DNA from: Leishmania infantum JPCM5
Lineage: Eukaryota; Euglenozoa; Kinetoplastea; Trypanosomatida; Trypanosomatidae
DNA length: 64,000 nt
Assembly (NCBI RefSeq): GCF_000002875.2
Contig: NC_009420.2
Location: forward strand, 184,001 to 248,000
Direction of reading: 5' to 3'
The translations under genes were made by a program, and so were the position numbers. The notes under the pieces are model-generated. The model saw only the letters and a program-made list of their open reading frames with translations, searched no databases and was not told where the DNA came from. Below, one piece after another: positions 10,340 through 21,007 of this stretch; position 1 is the stretch's first letter; the number at the start of each line of letters is the position of its first letter.

Positions 10340-11944
10340 GGGGAAACGAAAGTCTGCGCCGCTGTAGATGTGTGCATCGGTACTCGTTCCGTGTGCTGTA
10401 TCTCTCCCCCTCTAGCCTCGTGCATGCACAGCAAGCGCTCGTAGCCACAGTGTGTGCGCATTCGTGTGCCCTCCGTGTGTGTGTTCCTGCTCTCTGTTTT
10501 CCATGTACATTTTTGCTCCCGCTCTTTTCCGTTGTGCACTTGTCTGGCGCTCTCTCTGCTTGTCTTTGCTTCGTCTGCGCGCACACCGTTGCCTCTCTCC
10601 AGTCGATTGCGTCGCGAGGAGGAGTGGCGCGGAGCACGGTTTTGGGCAGATGCACGCACGGGTACACCAGATGCACAAAACATGTGACAGAACACAACGA
10701 TGATGTATATGTGCACGCCTCCCCGACACATGGCACCTTGGCTGAAGATGCGAATCCCAGCACCAGCCGTGCTCCAAGGCATGCGCTTCACAGGTGTGCT
10801 AACATAGCAAGCAGGGGCCAAAGAACTGCGGTTTTTCTTCATGAAGGCAAAAATCGAATAGCGGGCGAATGCCGCATTATGGAAGCGATAAAGGCCACTG
10901 CGACGCATCAAACATACCTGCATACAGAAGCAATATGAAGCAGGGGGTAAAGAGAAGGAGCGCTGCCGACACGCTCCACATTAAAAACTTTTTCACGACA
11001 CGGACGAGGGCGGTGCTGCTGGTGCACACACGATCGATGATATTGATGTGTGTGCGTGTGTGCTTGTGTGCGCGTATGCACCTGTACGTGCGTCTTCCTT
11101 GTTACCCACTCCCTCGAATCGCTCAATTTCGTTTTTCATTCCTCTTTCCCTTCTCTCCACCGCGACCCCCCTTTCCGCTGCACGCCTTCTGCGAAAGTAT
11201 GTGCGCTTATGTTGGCTTGCGCACTGTATGACAGAGACGGAGAAAAAAAACAAGGAATAGATTGAGGTTGGATACAACACGGTTGACGGGAACGCGGGTT
11301 TCGACTTACTCTTTCCTTTTCACTTGAGAATGGTGCCACACGTATGTCGGCGAGTGACTGAAGGAGCGTCGCAATGCGGCCTTCGCTTTTCTACTTCAAC
11401 CACGAATATAATGCATGTAGTGTGTCACCTGTGACAGGGTGTGTGCGCCATGACGAGTGTGTGCGTGTGTAACTTTTTGTTTCTACCTGATCTCTTTCCT
11501 TCTATATTCTTGTGCTACTTCCCACCTGCCCGTCCCCCGCCTCGCTTTGCCCCCATCCCCCCTCGCTGTGCGTCCGCCTTGACATCACTCGCCTGCACAG
11601 AAAAGGTCGTTGGTTCGTGTGCGTTTGTGTGCTTGTGGCACTGTTGGCGATCCAGTGAGTGCGCATGAGGTCTCTATACGAATTTCTGTCTGTGTCTGCC
11701 TTGGGTTGAAGTGGCGCTTTTTTCTTTTTCTTCTTCTTGTGCGTGTGCAGCTCTCCACTGTGGGCGGAGGTGCTCGACGCAGCCAGGGCAGACAAGGGAG
11801 ACGACAAAGGAAAGACCGGCGTCGGGAATTGGAGCACACCAGCACACACTTTCAACGGGCTGCATGAATGCAACAAAATCACCATGCGTTGAGCGACACT
11901 TGTTGCCCCCTACCATACATTCACTCTCTCTCAAACCCACCGAA

Positions 11945-11965
11945 ACACACACACACACACACACA
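11945..11965. repeat. (AC)n microsatellite
   Basis: About 10 AC units lie upstream of repeat copy 1. Confidence 0.9.
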
Positions 11966-12291
11966 AAGCCCTCACCCCCGTCGCTTACCGATCCGCTCGT
12001 TCATGTTTGCCTTCATTGTTTCGCCACAAGGCCGCGCGATTACTACGTGCGCATGCAGCTTTTGCAACAGCGGCTTAAGGCGGAAACGCTCCTCCTCATC
12101 GTCCTCGGTGAACTTGCTTCCCTCCCGCCGCCTCCCTTCTGCGCCGTTTCTTTTTCGCACGTCTGCATCTCGCTAGGCCCCGGTCGCACGAGAGCTTTTC
12201 TATTACCTGCCCACGAAAAGTGCGCAAGCATCACTGCTGTATTTTATCGCTGATCAGTGCGCCTTTATGTTCTCAGTACTTGCTGCCGGGA

Positions 12292-13701
12292 ACCTCCCCG
12301 TGGTATCACAGGGCCCAGCGACCACACTCTCTGTGGAACCCGTGAGCCTGCAGCCTGCCCTTGGGGGCACGGAGGCGGGCGCTTGGTGTCGGCGGACAGG
12401 TCTGAGCTGGCGCTGTGCCGAGGGGACCTGCGGGCCGTGATGCGGGTTGGACGAGGCCACAGCGGATGGCGTCTGCGATGCAACAAGCGTGCGCGCGCCG
12501 CTGGCCCGTCGCGTGCGCCCGCCATTTCAGTACGTCTTTGGTCGTTGTGAATGCGGGCACAACGGCACGGTGGACGGGCTTGCAAGATCGGGCGTGCCAG
12601 AGGAGCGGACGGCGGCTGCACGAGCTGCGGATTTGGCCACTGCTCTGAGGCGCCAGGCCGACATCCCCCGCAGCCGTGGTACGCGCGCTGCGACAAGAGC
12701 ACGTTGGCGGCAGCTGCCCCACCCCAGAGGAGCAAGGATGCTGCGCTTGCGGGACGGCAGGGGGCGATCCTGGCGCAGCTGCGCGCGGGCGTCTGTCCTT
12801 GCTGCAGATTCGTTCAGCGGCGGGCGGCTTGCAGCGGCAGGGAGGAGCGCCGGCGGCGTGCTGGCTAACTGCTCCGCTGGCGGTGTGATACCGCACGCCC
12901 GCCTGCTTTTGGTGTGAGGGCGTGCGATCCGGCGCTGTGCCCGGTGTGCCACGCGCGGTTCCGCGGATCGCTGGAGGCTCGAGGCAGACTGCACATCGGC
13001 CTTGATGGTGCACGCAATGGTGCGGCCGCGCACGTCTCACTCGCGCAGCATGGGCCTCCCCCGTCGGGTGTCTGCGGCTGCTCCCTGTGCCCCTTCAGGG
13101 CGGCCGTGCGGAAGCTCTTTGTGCGCTGGCGCGTGATTGTCCGCGTGCCCCTTCCACTTGCCACACACACCCGCTCCTGTCACGCGCGTGCGGATTGAGG
13201 AGGTGGAGCGCCCCTGCCGGCACAGACTCGTAGCCGCGCCGACACGCCTCCTCCCTCTCCTCCCGCTCCTCTCTCCCCTCGCATGGCATCGACGGGAAAC
13301 GGCAGATGAGGGCAGCGAGCCACCCCCCTTCCCCCCCTCCCCCCCAATGCACACAGTGGATGCGTGCGAAGTGTGCGGCCTCTCCCCCATGCGGCCGGGC
13401 GGGTGCGATGAGGTACGACGAGAGCGCCGCGAATGGCGCCGTCGAGCCCTCCCGACTGCGGTGTGAAGGGTGCCCACACCACCTTGTGGGATGCCGCGGC
13501 TGGAAGCGACTGAGAGGGCGCAGCACGTGTGCGAAGGAAGGGACGAGGAAGGACAGGAGGAGCCTGCTTAGACGCGTGGCCCCGATCCGGCGGCTGGACG
13601 CTGCGCCCTCGAGGACCCGGATGTAGTCGCGGCGCCACAGGAGGTGGGTGCGCTGCGGTTGGATGCGTATACGTTTTCTGACTTGGGCGCGCTAGAAGGG
13701 C
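12292..13701 (+). mobile_element. 1.4-kb dispersed repeat, copy 1 (unclassified element)
   Basis: This GC-rich block recurs almost unchanged at 34475-35921 and 51035-52466, always in the same orientation. The listed span is what copy 1 shares with copy 2, starting at ACCTCCCCG and ending at GAAGGGC. Copy 1 lacks 9 bp of a CTC/CCT repeat near 13254-13270 that copies 2 and 3 have. It also lacks about 28 bp of 5' sequence that those two share. No flanking target-site duplication, terminal repeat or poly-A tail was seen. All three reading frames are interrupted, so it is not an intact gene. I do not recognise a named family; scattered CxxC knuckles hint at a zinc-finger-bearing retroelement ORF. 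Confidence 0.8.
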
Positions 13702-13745
13702 GCATGAAAACATACAAGAGACGTTTGTCGCCCAAGACAGCGTGA
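12293..13745 (+). pseudogene. Decayed multi-zinc-knuckle ORF inside repeat copy 1
   Basis: One frame (codons in register with 12551) is open from before the repeat to 13198 apart from two internal stops, a TGA at 12548-12550 and a TAA at 12866-12868. It encodes repeated Cys knuckles: CTSCGFGHC, VCPCC, LCPVCHARF with following His residues, and CGCSLC. After 13198 the knuckles continue in other frames (CEVCG, then CEGCPHHLVGC...WKRL). A last open segment at 13572-13745 runs through the copy-1 boundary and ends in a short basic tail (MKTYKRRL...). This suggests a single ancestral Cys/His-rich protein broken by stops and frameshifts. A chance effect of GC-rich DNA, which has few stops, cannot be excluded. 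No reverse transcriptase or recombinase motif is visible. Confidence 0.4.
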
Positions 13746-14451
13746 ATGCGTAGGGCAGGATGGCGAGGGTGCGGCTGTGTGATGGGTGTGCCTGTGGGGC
13801 GGCGTTTCGTTCGTCGTGATGTGTTCGTCCTCCGTTTGCACGGCGTTCGCTGTGACGGTGGTGGTGGTGAGCGGCGAAGATGTGTTTTCGTTGCATGCGC
13901 TCTCGGGAGGTTTTACTTGGCGTGAATATGATACCGTGTCCGGAAAGGCCTCAATACCATTCGTTCTTGCTACCTTCCTTTTCTTCTCTCTGGAACACTA
14001 TGTGTCTGTTTCGAGTGTACTCGCTGGACACGTTAAACCTAGTTGACGTGCATCGACTGCTTGTTCCCTTTTTTCCTGTCCGCGTCACTTTTGTGTATTT
14101 CACGAATCCCCGGTCTCAGGTGCCTTGTGTTGTAGGTGTAACCTCGAATTTCCCTTTACGTTGCTCACGACGTCCGCGCTTTCTGATCGGCGGCGCCTCA
14201 CGCCTCCATCCAATTGCGAAGAGCACAGCTGTTGGCACACAAAAGCTAACTTGCCGACGAAGTCAAACGCCCATGCGTGCGCACACTGGCGCTCTTGGAG
14301 ATACCAGGACAAATTGTTCACCTCGTCGCTACTTCTTGATGCTCAATTGATTCCTACTTTCTGTCTTACCAACAACCCTGCGTGTGCTGCCGCCAACCAG
14401 CGGCGCAATCATCTTCTCTGTTCCTTCTACACGGAGCGCCTAACTTCAGCC
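13702..14451 (+). other. Spacer before the SLC35F6-type gene
   Basis: The first 44 bases continue an open frame out of repeat copy 1 to a TGA at 13743-13745. The rest shows no gene. A short pyrimidine run ends in AG at 14448-14449, two bases before the next ATG, but AGs further upstream may be the true spliced-leader acceptor. Confidence 0.45.
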
Positions 14452-15843
14452 ATGACCGACGCGTTGTCTTCAGCAGTGTTTATCGCTCTCGCCATCCTCT
14501 TTCTCTTTTGGGGCACCGTGCAGACGCTGAGCTTGAAGTGGGCCGACACCATTGATGCTTCTGATGGATTTACGGGTCCCACGAGCGGCCAAGGCGGTTC
14601 TCACGCCGTTCACTTCCGGCTGCTCTACTCCTTTGCCCACCCCTTTACGCAAGCCTTCTTCATGTTCTGCGCAGAGACAAGCTGCCTCGTAATGCTCGTC
14701 TGCACGCTTGTGTGGAAGAAGTATGTGGCACCCCGTCTGTACGACAGCAGGAAGGCTACTGCTGCTGCTCCCTCAGGCGAATTGGTGGCGGGCGAGGACT
14801 ATGCGCTGCCCTGCAACCCGTCTCTCTGGCTGCTGCCGTCTGGCGCGGACTTTTTGGCGAGTATAGTGCAGAACGTCGGCCTGACGCTCACGTACGCCTC
14901 TGTGTACCAGATGCTGTGCGGCTCCACCGTTGTGTGGATTGCCCTCATCTCGCACTTCTGGCTAGGTTACCGCTTCACGAAGGTGGAGCTGTGGGGGATG
15001 GGCTGCGTCGTTCTAGGTGTCTTTTTGGTGGGCCTGAGCAACCTCCTCGAACGGGGGATCGACTTCGAGAGCACCTCACACGGGCGACACAAGAATCAGG
15101 TGCTGGGCAACCTCCTTGTGTTGATGGCGCAGATTCTGCACGCCTACCAAGGCGTGTGTGAGGAGCGGCTGATCCGCCTCTACAAGGTTCCGTCGCTGCA
15201 GATGGTGGGGACAGAGGGCATCTACGGTATCGGCATGTCGCTCAGTCTGCTCGCCTTCTTGCAGCTGGTGCCAATGGCCACCTGGGGCCATAATTTGGCG
15301 GCTGTAGAGGAGTTTTTGGCCTCTGGTGGACCTGGCGTTCTACACACCAACGTTACATGGGTGCAACAGCTGCAGCCGGCACTGAAGGTGCCCTACGATG
15401 ACGTGGTCCTCGCGTTTGCGCAGATACGAGAGTCGTTGGAGTGCAAGGTGTTCATCTTAGTCTATCTCCTTTCCGGCTTTTTCTACAACGCGTGCCACAT
15501 GAGCGTCATCAAGTACGTGTCGGCGACGGCCACTGTCATGATTGGATCCCTGCGCAACGTAACTGTGTGGCTGGTGTGCCTCCTCATCCCATCCGTCTTC
15601 GAGGAGCACTTCAACGTGGTGCAGCTCATCGGGTTTGTGTTTCTTGTGCTCGGCAACGTGCTGTTTCACCGAATTTGCATTACGCGCTTTGACGCCATTC
15701 TGCCCGCGCAGGTGATTGACGCCTGCCCGGTGCTCTTCCGCGATGCCCGGAAGGATAGGGAGGACGTTGTGAAGGTGGAGACCAGGATCAGGGATACATC
15801 TCTTGAGCCGCAGGCGAGGGAGATGAGGCCCAAGGAGGACTAG
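14452..15843 (+). CDS. SLC35F6-like DMT-superfamily membrane transporter
   Basis: The 463-residue protein has about ten hydrophobic helices and a charged C-terminal tail, typical of the drug/metabolite transporter fold. Its segments parallel SLC35F6 (C2orf18): SIVQNVGLTLTYASVYQMLCGS (family: ..GTSLMYVALNMTSASSFQMLRG), VFLVGLSNLL, GNLLVLMAQILHAYQGVCEE (family: GDLLIIMAQIIVAIQMVLEE), MVGTEGIYG (family: AVGTEGLFG), and a final SATATVMIGSLRNVTVWLV (family: SATTRMVLDSLRTVVIWAL). The family sits in endolysosomal or mitochondrial membranes in animals and its substrate is not settled. A nucleotide-sugar substrate is sometimes presumed for such genes but nothing here shows it. The ATG at 14452 was chosen because the first helix follows it; upstream in-frame sequence looks non-coding. 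Confidence 0.8.
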   Translation: MTDALSSAVFIALAILFLFWGTVQTLSLKWADTIDASDGFTGPTSGQGGSHAVHFRLLYSFAHPFTQAFFMFCAETSCLVMLVCTLVWKKYVAPRLYDSRKATAAAPSGELVAGEDYALPCNPSLWLLPSGADFLASIVQNVGLTLTYASVYQMLCGSTVVWIALISHFWLGYRFTKVELWGMGCVVLGVFLVGLSNLLERGIDFESTSHGRHKNQVLGNLLVLMAQILHAYQGVCEERLIRLYKVPSLQMVGTEGIYGIGMSLSLLAFLQLVPMATWGHNLAAVEEFLASGGPGVLHTNVTWVQQLQPALKVPYDDVVLAFAQIRESLECKVFILVYLLSGFFYNACHMSVIKYVSATATVMIGSLRNVTVWLVCLLIPSVFEEHFNVVQLIGFVFLVLGNVLFHRICITRFDAILPAQVIDACPVLFRDARKDREDVVKVETRIRDTSLEPQAREMRPKED

Positions 15844-18154
15844 ATATTAGGATAAAAATGCGAGCGGTAGGTACGCTAAGCGGTTGAGACACCTGTCCGT
15901 CAAGGGAAGAAGAGGTGTCTTTACTTGTTTGCTTCGTTGCGCTCTCTGGAAGGTGAGAGGGGGAGGGGTGCGGGCAGCGAGGCCCATTGACTTGCTCTGG
16001 TATGGTCGAAAGAGCAGCGTTTCGTACGTGAAATGATTATCAAGCATGCCAGCTGGCTTATCGCTATGTTCTCTTCCTCTCACCGCTCCAGGCGCTGTAC
16101 TTGCCGTGTGCCTGACTATTTTTTCGCCTTCATGCTCGACAACAGCTGTGTTGGAGTGATGCAGACGTAGCCCAGCCCCTCTTCCTCGACAGGGAAGGCG
16201 CGTGTAAAGGCAGGAAAGGGCCACACCTGCTGCACCGGATTCCTGCAACTTCAATGACCATTCACGGCTACGCAGATGCCTTGCCACGATACGACAAGTG
16301 CCCCTGTGCTTTGTTTGCGTGCGTTGGGTTGGTCTCTTTTCCTTTCGGTGTAGATTGGCGTTTGAACGTTTTTTTTTTGTTCGCATGCACGTGTCTGTGT
16401 GCGCTTTTGTATCGTCTTTGAGGAACAAACAGGAGTTCTTCAGTGTGGCGGAGCCTGCACCCGATTCTCGTGCTTTGCCCCTCACCCACACCCCACCCAC
16501 ACCCCACCCTCTCTCTCTGTTTATGTGCTTCGAGGTTGTAAGTCTGCCGCTTTTTTTTTTCGACTCTCCCCTCTTCCGTCCATATATGTATGAATATATA
16601 TATTCCCCCTTACCCCCTCTTTATGCACACTCTGAGGTCTGAGAAAAGTCTACGGCTCTTTGATGCGTGCGGAGCTGGGCGCGTTCGGGGTACCTTTTCC
16701 CTCTTTCCGGCGCAGCTCTTCCTCTCTCTATTGGGTCCTTGCCCATCCGCCTTCCTGCGAGAATGACTTCTCCTCACCTATCCCCCCCCCTGGCACTCGT
16801 CGCTGCGACTCTTGCCATGATTCAAAATGAAGATGAGCAAGAAGCCTCTCCTCTCTCTCTATTTTTTTTTCCCCAAACACCGCTTTGTTTTTGCACATTT
16901 CTATTTTGAGCGTATTGCCCTGTGGTGTTCTCTCGAGTAGCCATGAGCGCTGCGCTGCTGCATGGAGACGCTTTACAGCACGCATGGATGCAAGCGTGTG
17001 TAAGGGAAGGTCATCGTTCTTCTCTCCCTCTCAAGTGCGCGGTTTTCGCTCACGTTGCTCGCGGTTGAAGAAGCACGCCGGATACCGTGCAGATGACGAC
17101 GTCTTCCATGAACCCTCCTCCCCTGCACACGCGCACGCATTTTGCCACACCTCTCTTGAAGCGGTGGTCTTTCAAAGATGGAAAGGGCATCATGCACGTT
17201 TGTGTGCATGTGTGTGGGAATGCCAACCACCACATGCTCGCAACCGCAGACCGGTGAAGGCCCCGCCGTCTACGAGGGAAAAAAAGGGAAAACAAAAGAC
17301 AGCTAAAAGGCAGCATCAGCAGTCAGAGATGGCCTCCCTCTCTTTTCCGACGGACGGGCGCTTTGCCCGGCATGGCGCGCTGCATCAGATTCTGCTCAGG
17401 AGCAGTAAGGCGAGGAGATTATGGCACTCTATGGGCAATGGAGGGTGCTCCCTGCTGCTAGAATTGCGTCACTGCACCAAGAGTGGGTGCGCGCAACTTA
17501 CCTTGCCTGTTCATCTATGCGCTCTTCCATCACCAACATTCTCGTGCGGCATCGCGTAGTCTACACCGCCCCTCCCCTTCATTCTCTCTCTCCTCCTCCT
17601 GAAATCTTTTTGCCGTTACCCTCACCCTCCTTGCTTACGCGAAGCGGCCAAGACCTGAACTCGTGCGCGCTCTGCCGCTGCTTTAGACGTGCAGCTGCAA
17701 CGTTTGTCTGTCACTGCCCCGCAAACTGGAAACAAAAGGGTGGTGGAGGACAACCTTCGCCGTCTGCTCTTTCTCCTTCTCTGTGCAATGAGCAGAAGCT
17801 ATTCCCCGCTTGGTTGTGGCCTTATCGTGCACGGTGCTCTTATTTCACCGTCTCCTTCCGCCTCTCACGCTCTTGTGTACTCTCATCTCCCTCGCCTTCG
17901 TTAGATGCTAGATTTCCTGTCTCTCTGGCCTTTTTTCGTTTAAACATATGCCGAGCGCTGCTCTCGTCCTCTAAAGAGCTGCTATCGACTACCTGGTGAT
18001 GCGTAAGTTTGCGAAGTGATCTTTCGGCACAAAAAAGGAAACCAAAGGTGCTGCTTCCAAAGACAGCTACCGCCCCCCTCCCCCCAAATCGATAGAAAGC
18101 GGTGCCCTCTTTGCAGGCGGCGGGGTGACACTTTCAGTATTTCAATCTGCCAAG
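15844..18154 (+). other. Spacer before the Ser-rich protein gene
   Basis: No supportable gene is present. ORFs of 190-225 codons (15847-16500 on the - strand; 16885-17559 and 17421-17999 on the + strand) lack conserved motifs and coding-like composition. Long pyrimidine runs occur near 16540-16620 and 17570-17640. The reading frame of the next gene is open upstream to a GTG at 18125, but the first ATG is at 18155. Confidence 0.5.
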
Positions 18155-21007
18155 ATGTTTGCGGACTTGTTGGCCACAACCTCTTGTCATGCGGGTGATC
18201 GCAGCAGCGACGTGGGAGTCGCCCCGGTTTCACCACCTTTTTCTCCGCGCTGCACTTCAGCGTCTTCGTCCGCTGGAAGCAGCAGCGGCTGCCACCGCCG
18301 CCGACTTTCTGCCGGCGGCGATGACGGCTCCTACTCACGCGTCTCGCCCTTCTCGCCCCTCGTGGGAACTGCGAACCCGTCTGCACACACGGATGGTCGA
18401 GCGCGGCGACCTGGCTTCTCCGAGTGCCCGAGCCCTCTTAGCATCCCTGAAGGGTGCGCATCATCGACGACGGCCATGGTCAGTCCATCCAGTGGCCACC
18501 CAGAAGGGCACAGCTTGTCGCTCGGGGGTACCAGCGAGCCGCCACCGAGGAGATCATCCGGTGGCACGCTAAGGAACAGCCTGGAGGGATACATCCCCAC
18601 GTCGGACTTTTCCTCTTTTTCTTCGGACCACGGCGATAGTGCGCGCTCGCCGCCATCGAGCACGCGTACGCTGTCGCTCTACGACCACGGGCAGAAGGCG
18701 TCGGGCGTTGCGCCTTCTACCCCATCTCGAGGAGCCACTGCTCTTCTCCCTGAGGGCGGCGCCAGTCCAGCTCTGGACGGCGCGGAATCCAGCGCCGATG
18801 ATGCGAACTTCGTCGTGATGCGCAGTGGAACTCGCGAGGGTGGACAGCAAAGCCCCCAATTGTTTTCTTCATCGAAGTCGTCGTCTCCATCCTCCATGCT
18901 GTGTGCGCCCCCGCTTGCGCAGCCGACAACAGGTGCTGTGGTGGCTGAGAAGTATGCACCGGCGCTTCAGGCACCACCCAGTCCGTTGCGGTTCAGCGTC
19001 TTGTACACCGAGGAAGAGCACCGCGTGCGGCTCGAGACACGCGAGACGGAGGAGCGGCGATGCCTGTATCAAGCCCACAAGGCTGTGCTCTCGGTGTATC
19101 GCATGTGGGCCGCAGCGGGTGCCGACGCGGACTACGGCGACGGCGACAGACTGTTGCTGACGTCTTCGCGAATGGACGATGGTGCGTCGACGCGGTTTCT
19201 CGAGGACCACTGCTACCCGAAAGCTCCAAACGCGCCGAATGCGAAGGCTGCCGGTCCCAGGGCGAAGCCATCTCCTCTCGCGACCGCGACCGAGACCGCC
19301 GCCAACGCCGTTGCTGCAGAACGGGTGCGTTGTTTTTTGAAGTCGTCTATTGACAGTGCCCGAGGTCGGCGTTGCCTCGGGCCTGCCCAGGAAGGCCGCG
19401 CCGCAATTGACGTGCTGCCGCACCGATCCACGACACCCCGCATCACATACGCAGGCTCTGACGCCGAGACACGCCGCGGCTCGCCTGGTCACGTGCCTCA
19501 CCCACAGGCGTCCCACTCTTCTTCACCTGCTGCATCTCGCATGTTGGACTACTCATCCGTGCAGATGCCCCAGACAGCATCATCGCTCATGCACATTACA
19601 AGCGAACCACCGTCATTGGTGCACCAAGCACGGCTGTTCTCGCCCTGGCGCGCCACTCACAGCGATCATCACGATGCGGCGGCGCGGCACGCGGAAGGAA
19701 AGGCGGACGTGCATCTAGAACCTCGTACAAGTCGGGAAGACGGTCGGGGTCGACCTCAAAGGAGGCAAAGGACGTCTCTAGTGCCCCACCTGGTGAGCAC
19801 ATCACCTGCTGCCGTTCGCCTGTCATCTGCTTCTCACTCTCTCGGCGCATCATCCGTGGCGCTGCGACGGCGCAGCCTGCTCGAGCCGCGGCTGTCGGCG
19901 GACACTACAGCGCCTCGCGAAGATTTGCCAAGAAGCGCCGTGCTGCCCCCTGCACGCGCTGCCGCTGCCGCGCGAACCTCGTCACCGTCGCTTCGCACGG
20001 TCTTGTGCGCCGGCGTGGGGAACTTTTCAAGGATCTCCACAGCCCAGACGGAGGGGCCTGGTGCGTCCCAGACCACGTCGAGCCCTGTGTGGAATGCTAG
20101 CGTGAATCTGGTTTCCACCTCGGCCGCGAGTTGCCACATGAGCCCCTCCGCTGGGGATGACACAACGGATGATCACGTTTCGGGAGGCGCCGTTCGCTAC
20201 CCCTCCAACGAGGCGCTTCGACTTCGCCAGCGCGCTGCGTTGCCCGGCACCAGTAGCGGTGGCCTTCTGAGCAGCCCGCCGCATGGCATCGATGCAGATT
20301 GGAGGACATTGCTGGCGGTGAATCGCCTACAGGGCCACCGCCGTGAGCGACTCGGCAGCTACGTTCACTACAAGCGCTTCTTTGATGCTGTCTACGGCGA
20401 GCAGAGCGCCTCACCTCTGGCTTCGCGCGAGCCGGATGGGCGGCACAGCAGTGCAGTGCGGACTAGTCCCGTGCCCCCCCGCGCTGTGCGGACACGTCCA
20501 TTCATGTCCTTTGACGTAGTTGACGGGGATAAACATGCGAGTGCGTGGCCGTGGCGGTCGTCGCTGTCCTCCTCCCTGTACCGACGAGCGCGGTCGCCTG
20601 AGCTGGTCGCTTATCGCGACCTTCGCCGCTTTTCACCAAGCGGCTCAACGGCAGCCAGGCGCGCACCGGCGGCCCCATCGAAAGAGCCTGCCACATTTTG
20701 TGCAGGGCTCACGGGTGGCGCGGCTTCATTAACTGTACCGGCTGACGCTACCCTCTTCGCTGCGCGTCTGACGCGCCTTTCCACGCTGGAGAAGCTATGT
20801 CGCGCCGAGCTGCAGCGGCGCTGCATGGAGGACCAAAGCCTCTTGCTGCACCACTTTATTGTGAAAGGCACGGCAACCTTGCAGCGGGTCAGTCGTGCGA
20901 CCGCCCCGCTGCACCGACACAGGCAGTGCGCGGCTGGAGGCACAACGGAGGCGTACCGAATACCCTCCGCACGGACCTTCATTCCGAACGAAGTGGATGG
21001 GCTGTGA
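18155..21007 (+). CDS. Large Ser-rich protein of unknown function
   Basis: The 950-residue protein has GC-rich, coding-like codon use and no stop across 2.85 kb, so it is a confident gene. It is dominated by Ser, Pro, Ala and Arg in low-complexity stretches and is probably mostly disordered. Two segments look more ordered. One is a charged, possibly helical region around residues 280-330 (YTEEEHRVRLETRETEERRC). The other is a C-terminal segment of about 80 residues with the heptad-like LTRLSTLEKLCRAELQRRCM. No catalytic or membrane motif was recognised. The many RxxS-type and SP sites suggest heavy phosphorylation, which is an inference. Its neighbours on either side have no obvious functional link to it. 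Confidence 0.8.
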   Translation: MFADLLATTSCHAGDRSSDVGVAPVSPPFSPRCTSASSSAGSSSGCHRRRLSAGGDDGSYSRVSPFSPLVGTANPSAHTDGRARRPGFSECPSPLSIPEGCASSTTAMVSPSSGHPEGHSLSLGGTSEPPPRRSSGGTLRNSLEGYIPTSDFSSFSSDHGDSARSPPSSTRTLSLYDHGQKASGVAPSTPSRGATALLPEGGASPALDGAESSADDANFVVMRSGTREGGQQSPQLFSSSKSSSPSSMLCAPPLAQPTTGAVVAEKYAPALQAPPSPLRFSVLYTEEEHRVRLETRETEERRCLYQAHKAVLSVYRMWAAAGADADYGDGDRLLLTSSRMDDGASTRFLEDHCYPKAPNAPNAKAAGPRAKPSPLATATETAANAVAAERVRCFLKSSIDSARGRRCLGPAQEGRAAIDVLPHRSTTPRITYAGSDAETRRGSPGHVPHPQASHSSSPAASRMLDYSSVQMPQTASSLMHITSEPPSLVHQARLFSPWRATHSDHHDAAARHAEGKADVHLEPRTSREDGRGRPQRRQRTSLVPHLVSTSPAAVRLSSASHSLGASSVALRRRSLLEPRLSADTTAPREDLPRSAVLPPARAAAAARTSSPSLRTVLCAGVGNFSRISTAQTEGPGASQTTSSPVWNASVNLVSTSAASCHMSPSAGDDTTDDHVSGGAVRYPSNEALRLRQRAALPGTSSGGLLSSPPHGIDADWRTLLAVNRLQGHRRERLGSYVHYKRFFDAVYGEQSASPLASREPDGRHSSAVRTSPVPPRAVRTRPFMSFDVVDGDKHASAWPWRSSLSSSLYRRARSPELVAYRDLRRFSPSGSTAARRAPAAPSKEPATFCAGLTGGAASLTVPADATLFAARLTRLSTLEKLCRAELQRRCMEDQSLLLHHFIVKGTATLQRVSRATAPLHRHRQCAAGGTTEAYRIPSARTFIPNEVDGL

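Larger units (their letters stand above)
9893..12291 (+). other. Spacer with AT-rich tract and microsatellites
   Basis: No convincing gene is present. Overlapping ORFs on both strands at 10018-10938 translate simple-sequence DNA. It holds the AT tract at 10280-10339 and (AC)n at 11945-11965. It ends where repeat copy 1 begins. Confidence 0.55.

Noticed and set aside
10018..10923. 301-codon - strand ORF
   Set aside because: Much of it translates the AT microsatellite and its flanks; there is no domain, and it would run against the direction of every other gene.
12306..13040. 244-codon - strand ORF in the repeat, identical in copies 2 and 3
   Set aside because: Its composition is what GC-rich DNA gives in any stop-poor frame, it has no motif, and the Cys knuckles are on the other strand. 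Identity among copies follows from DNA identity.
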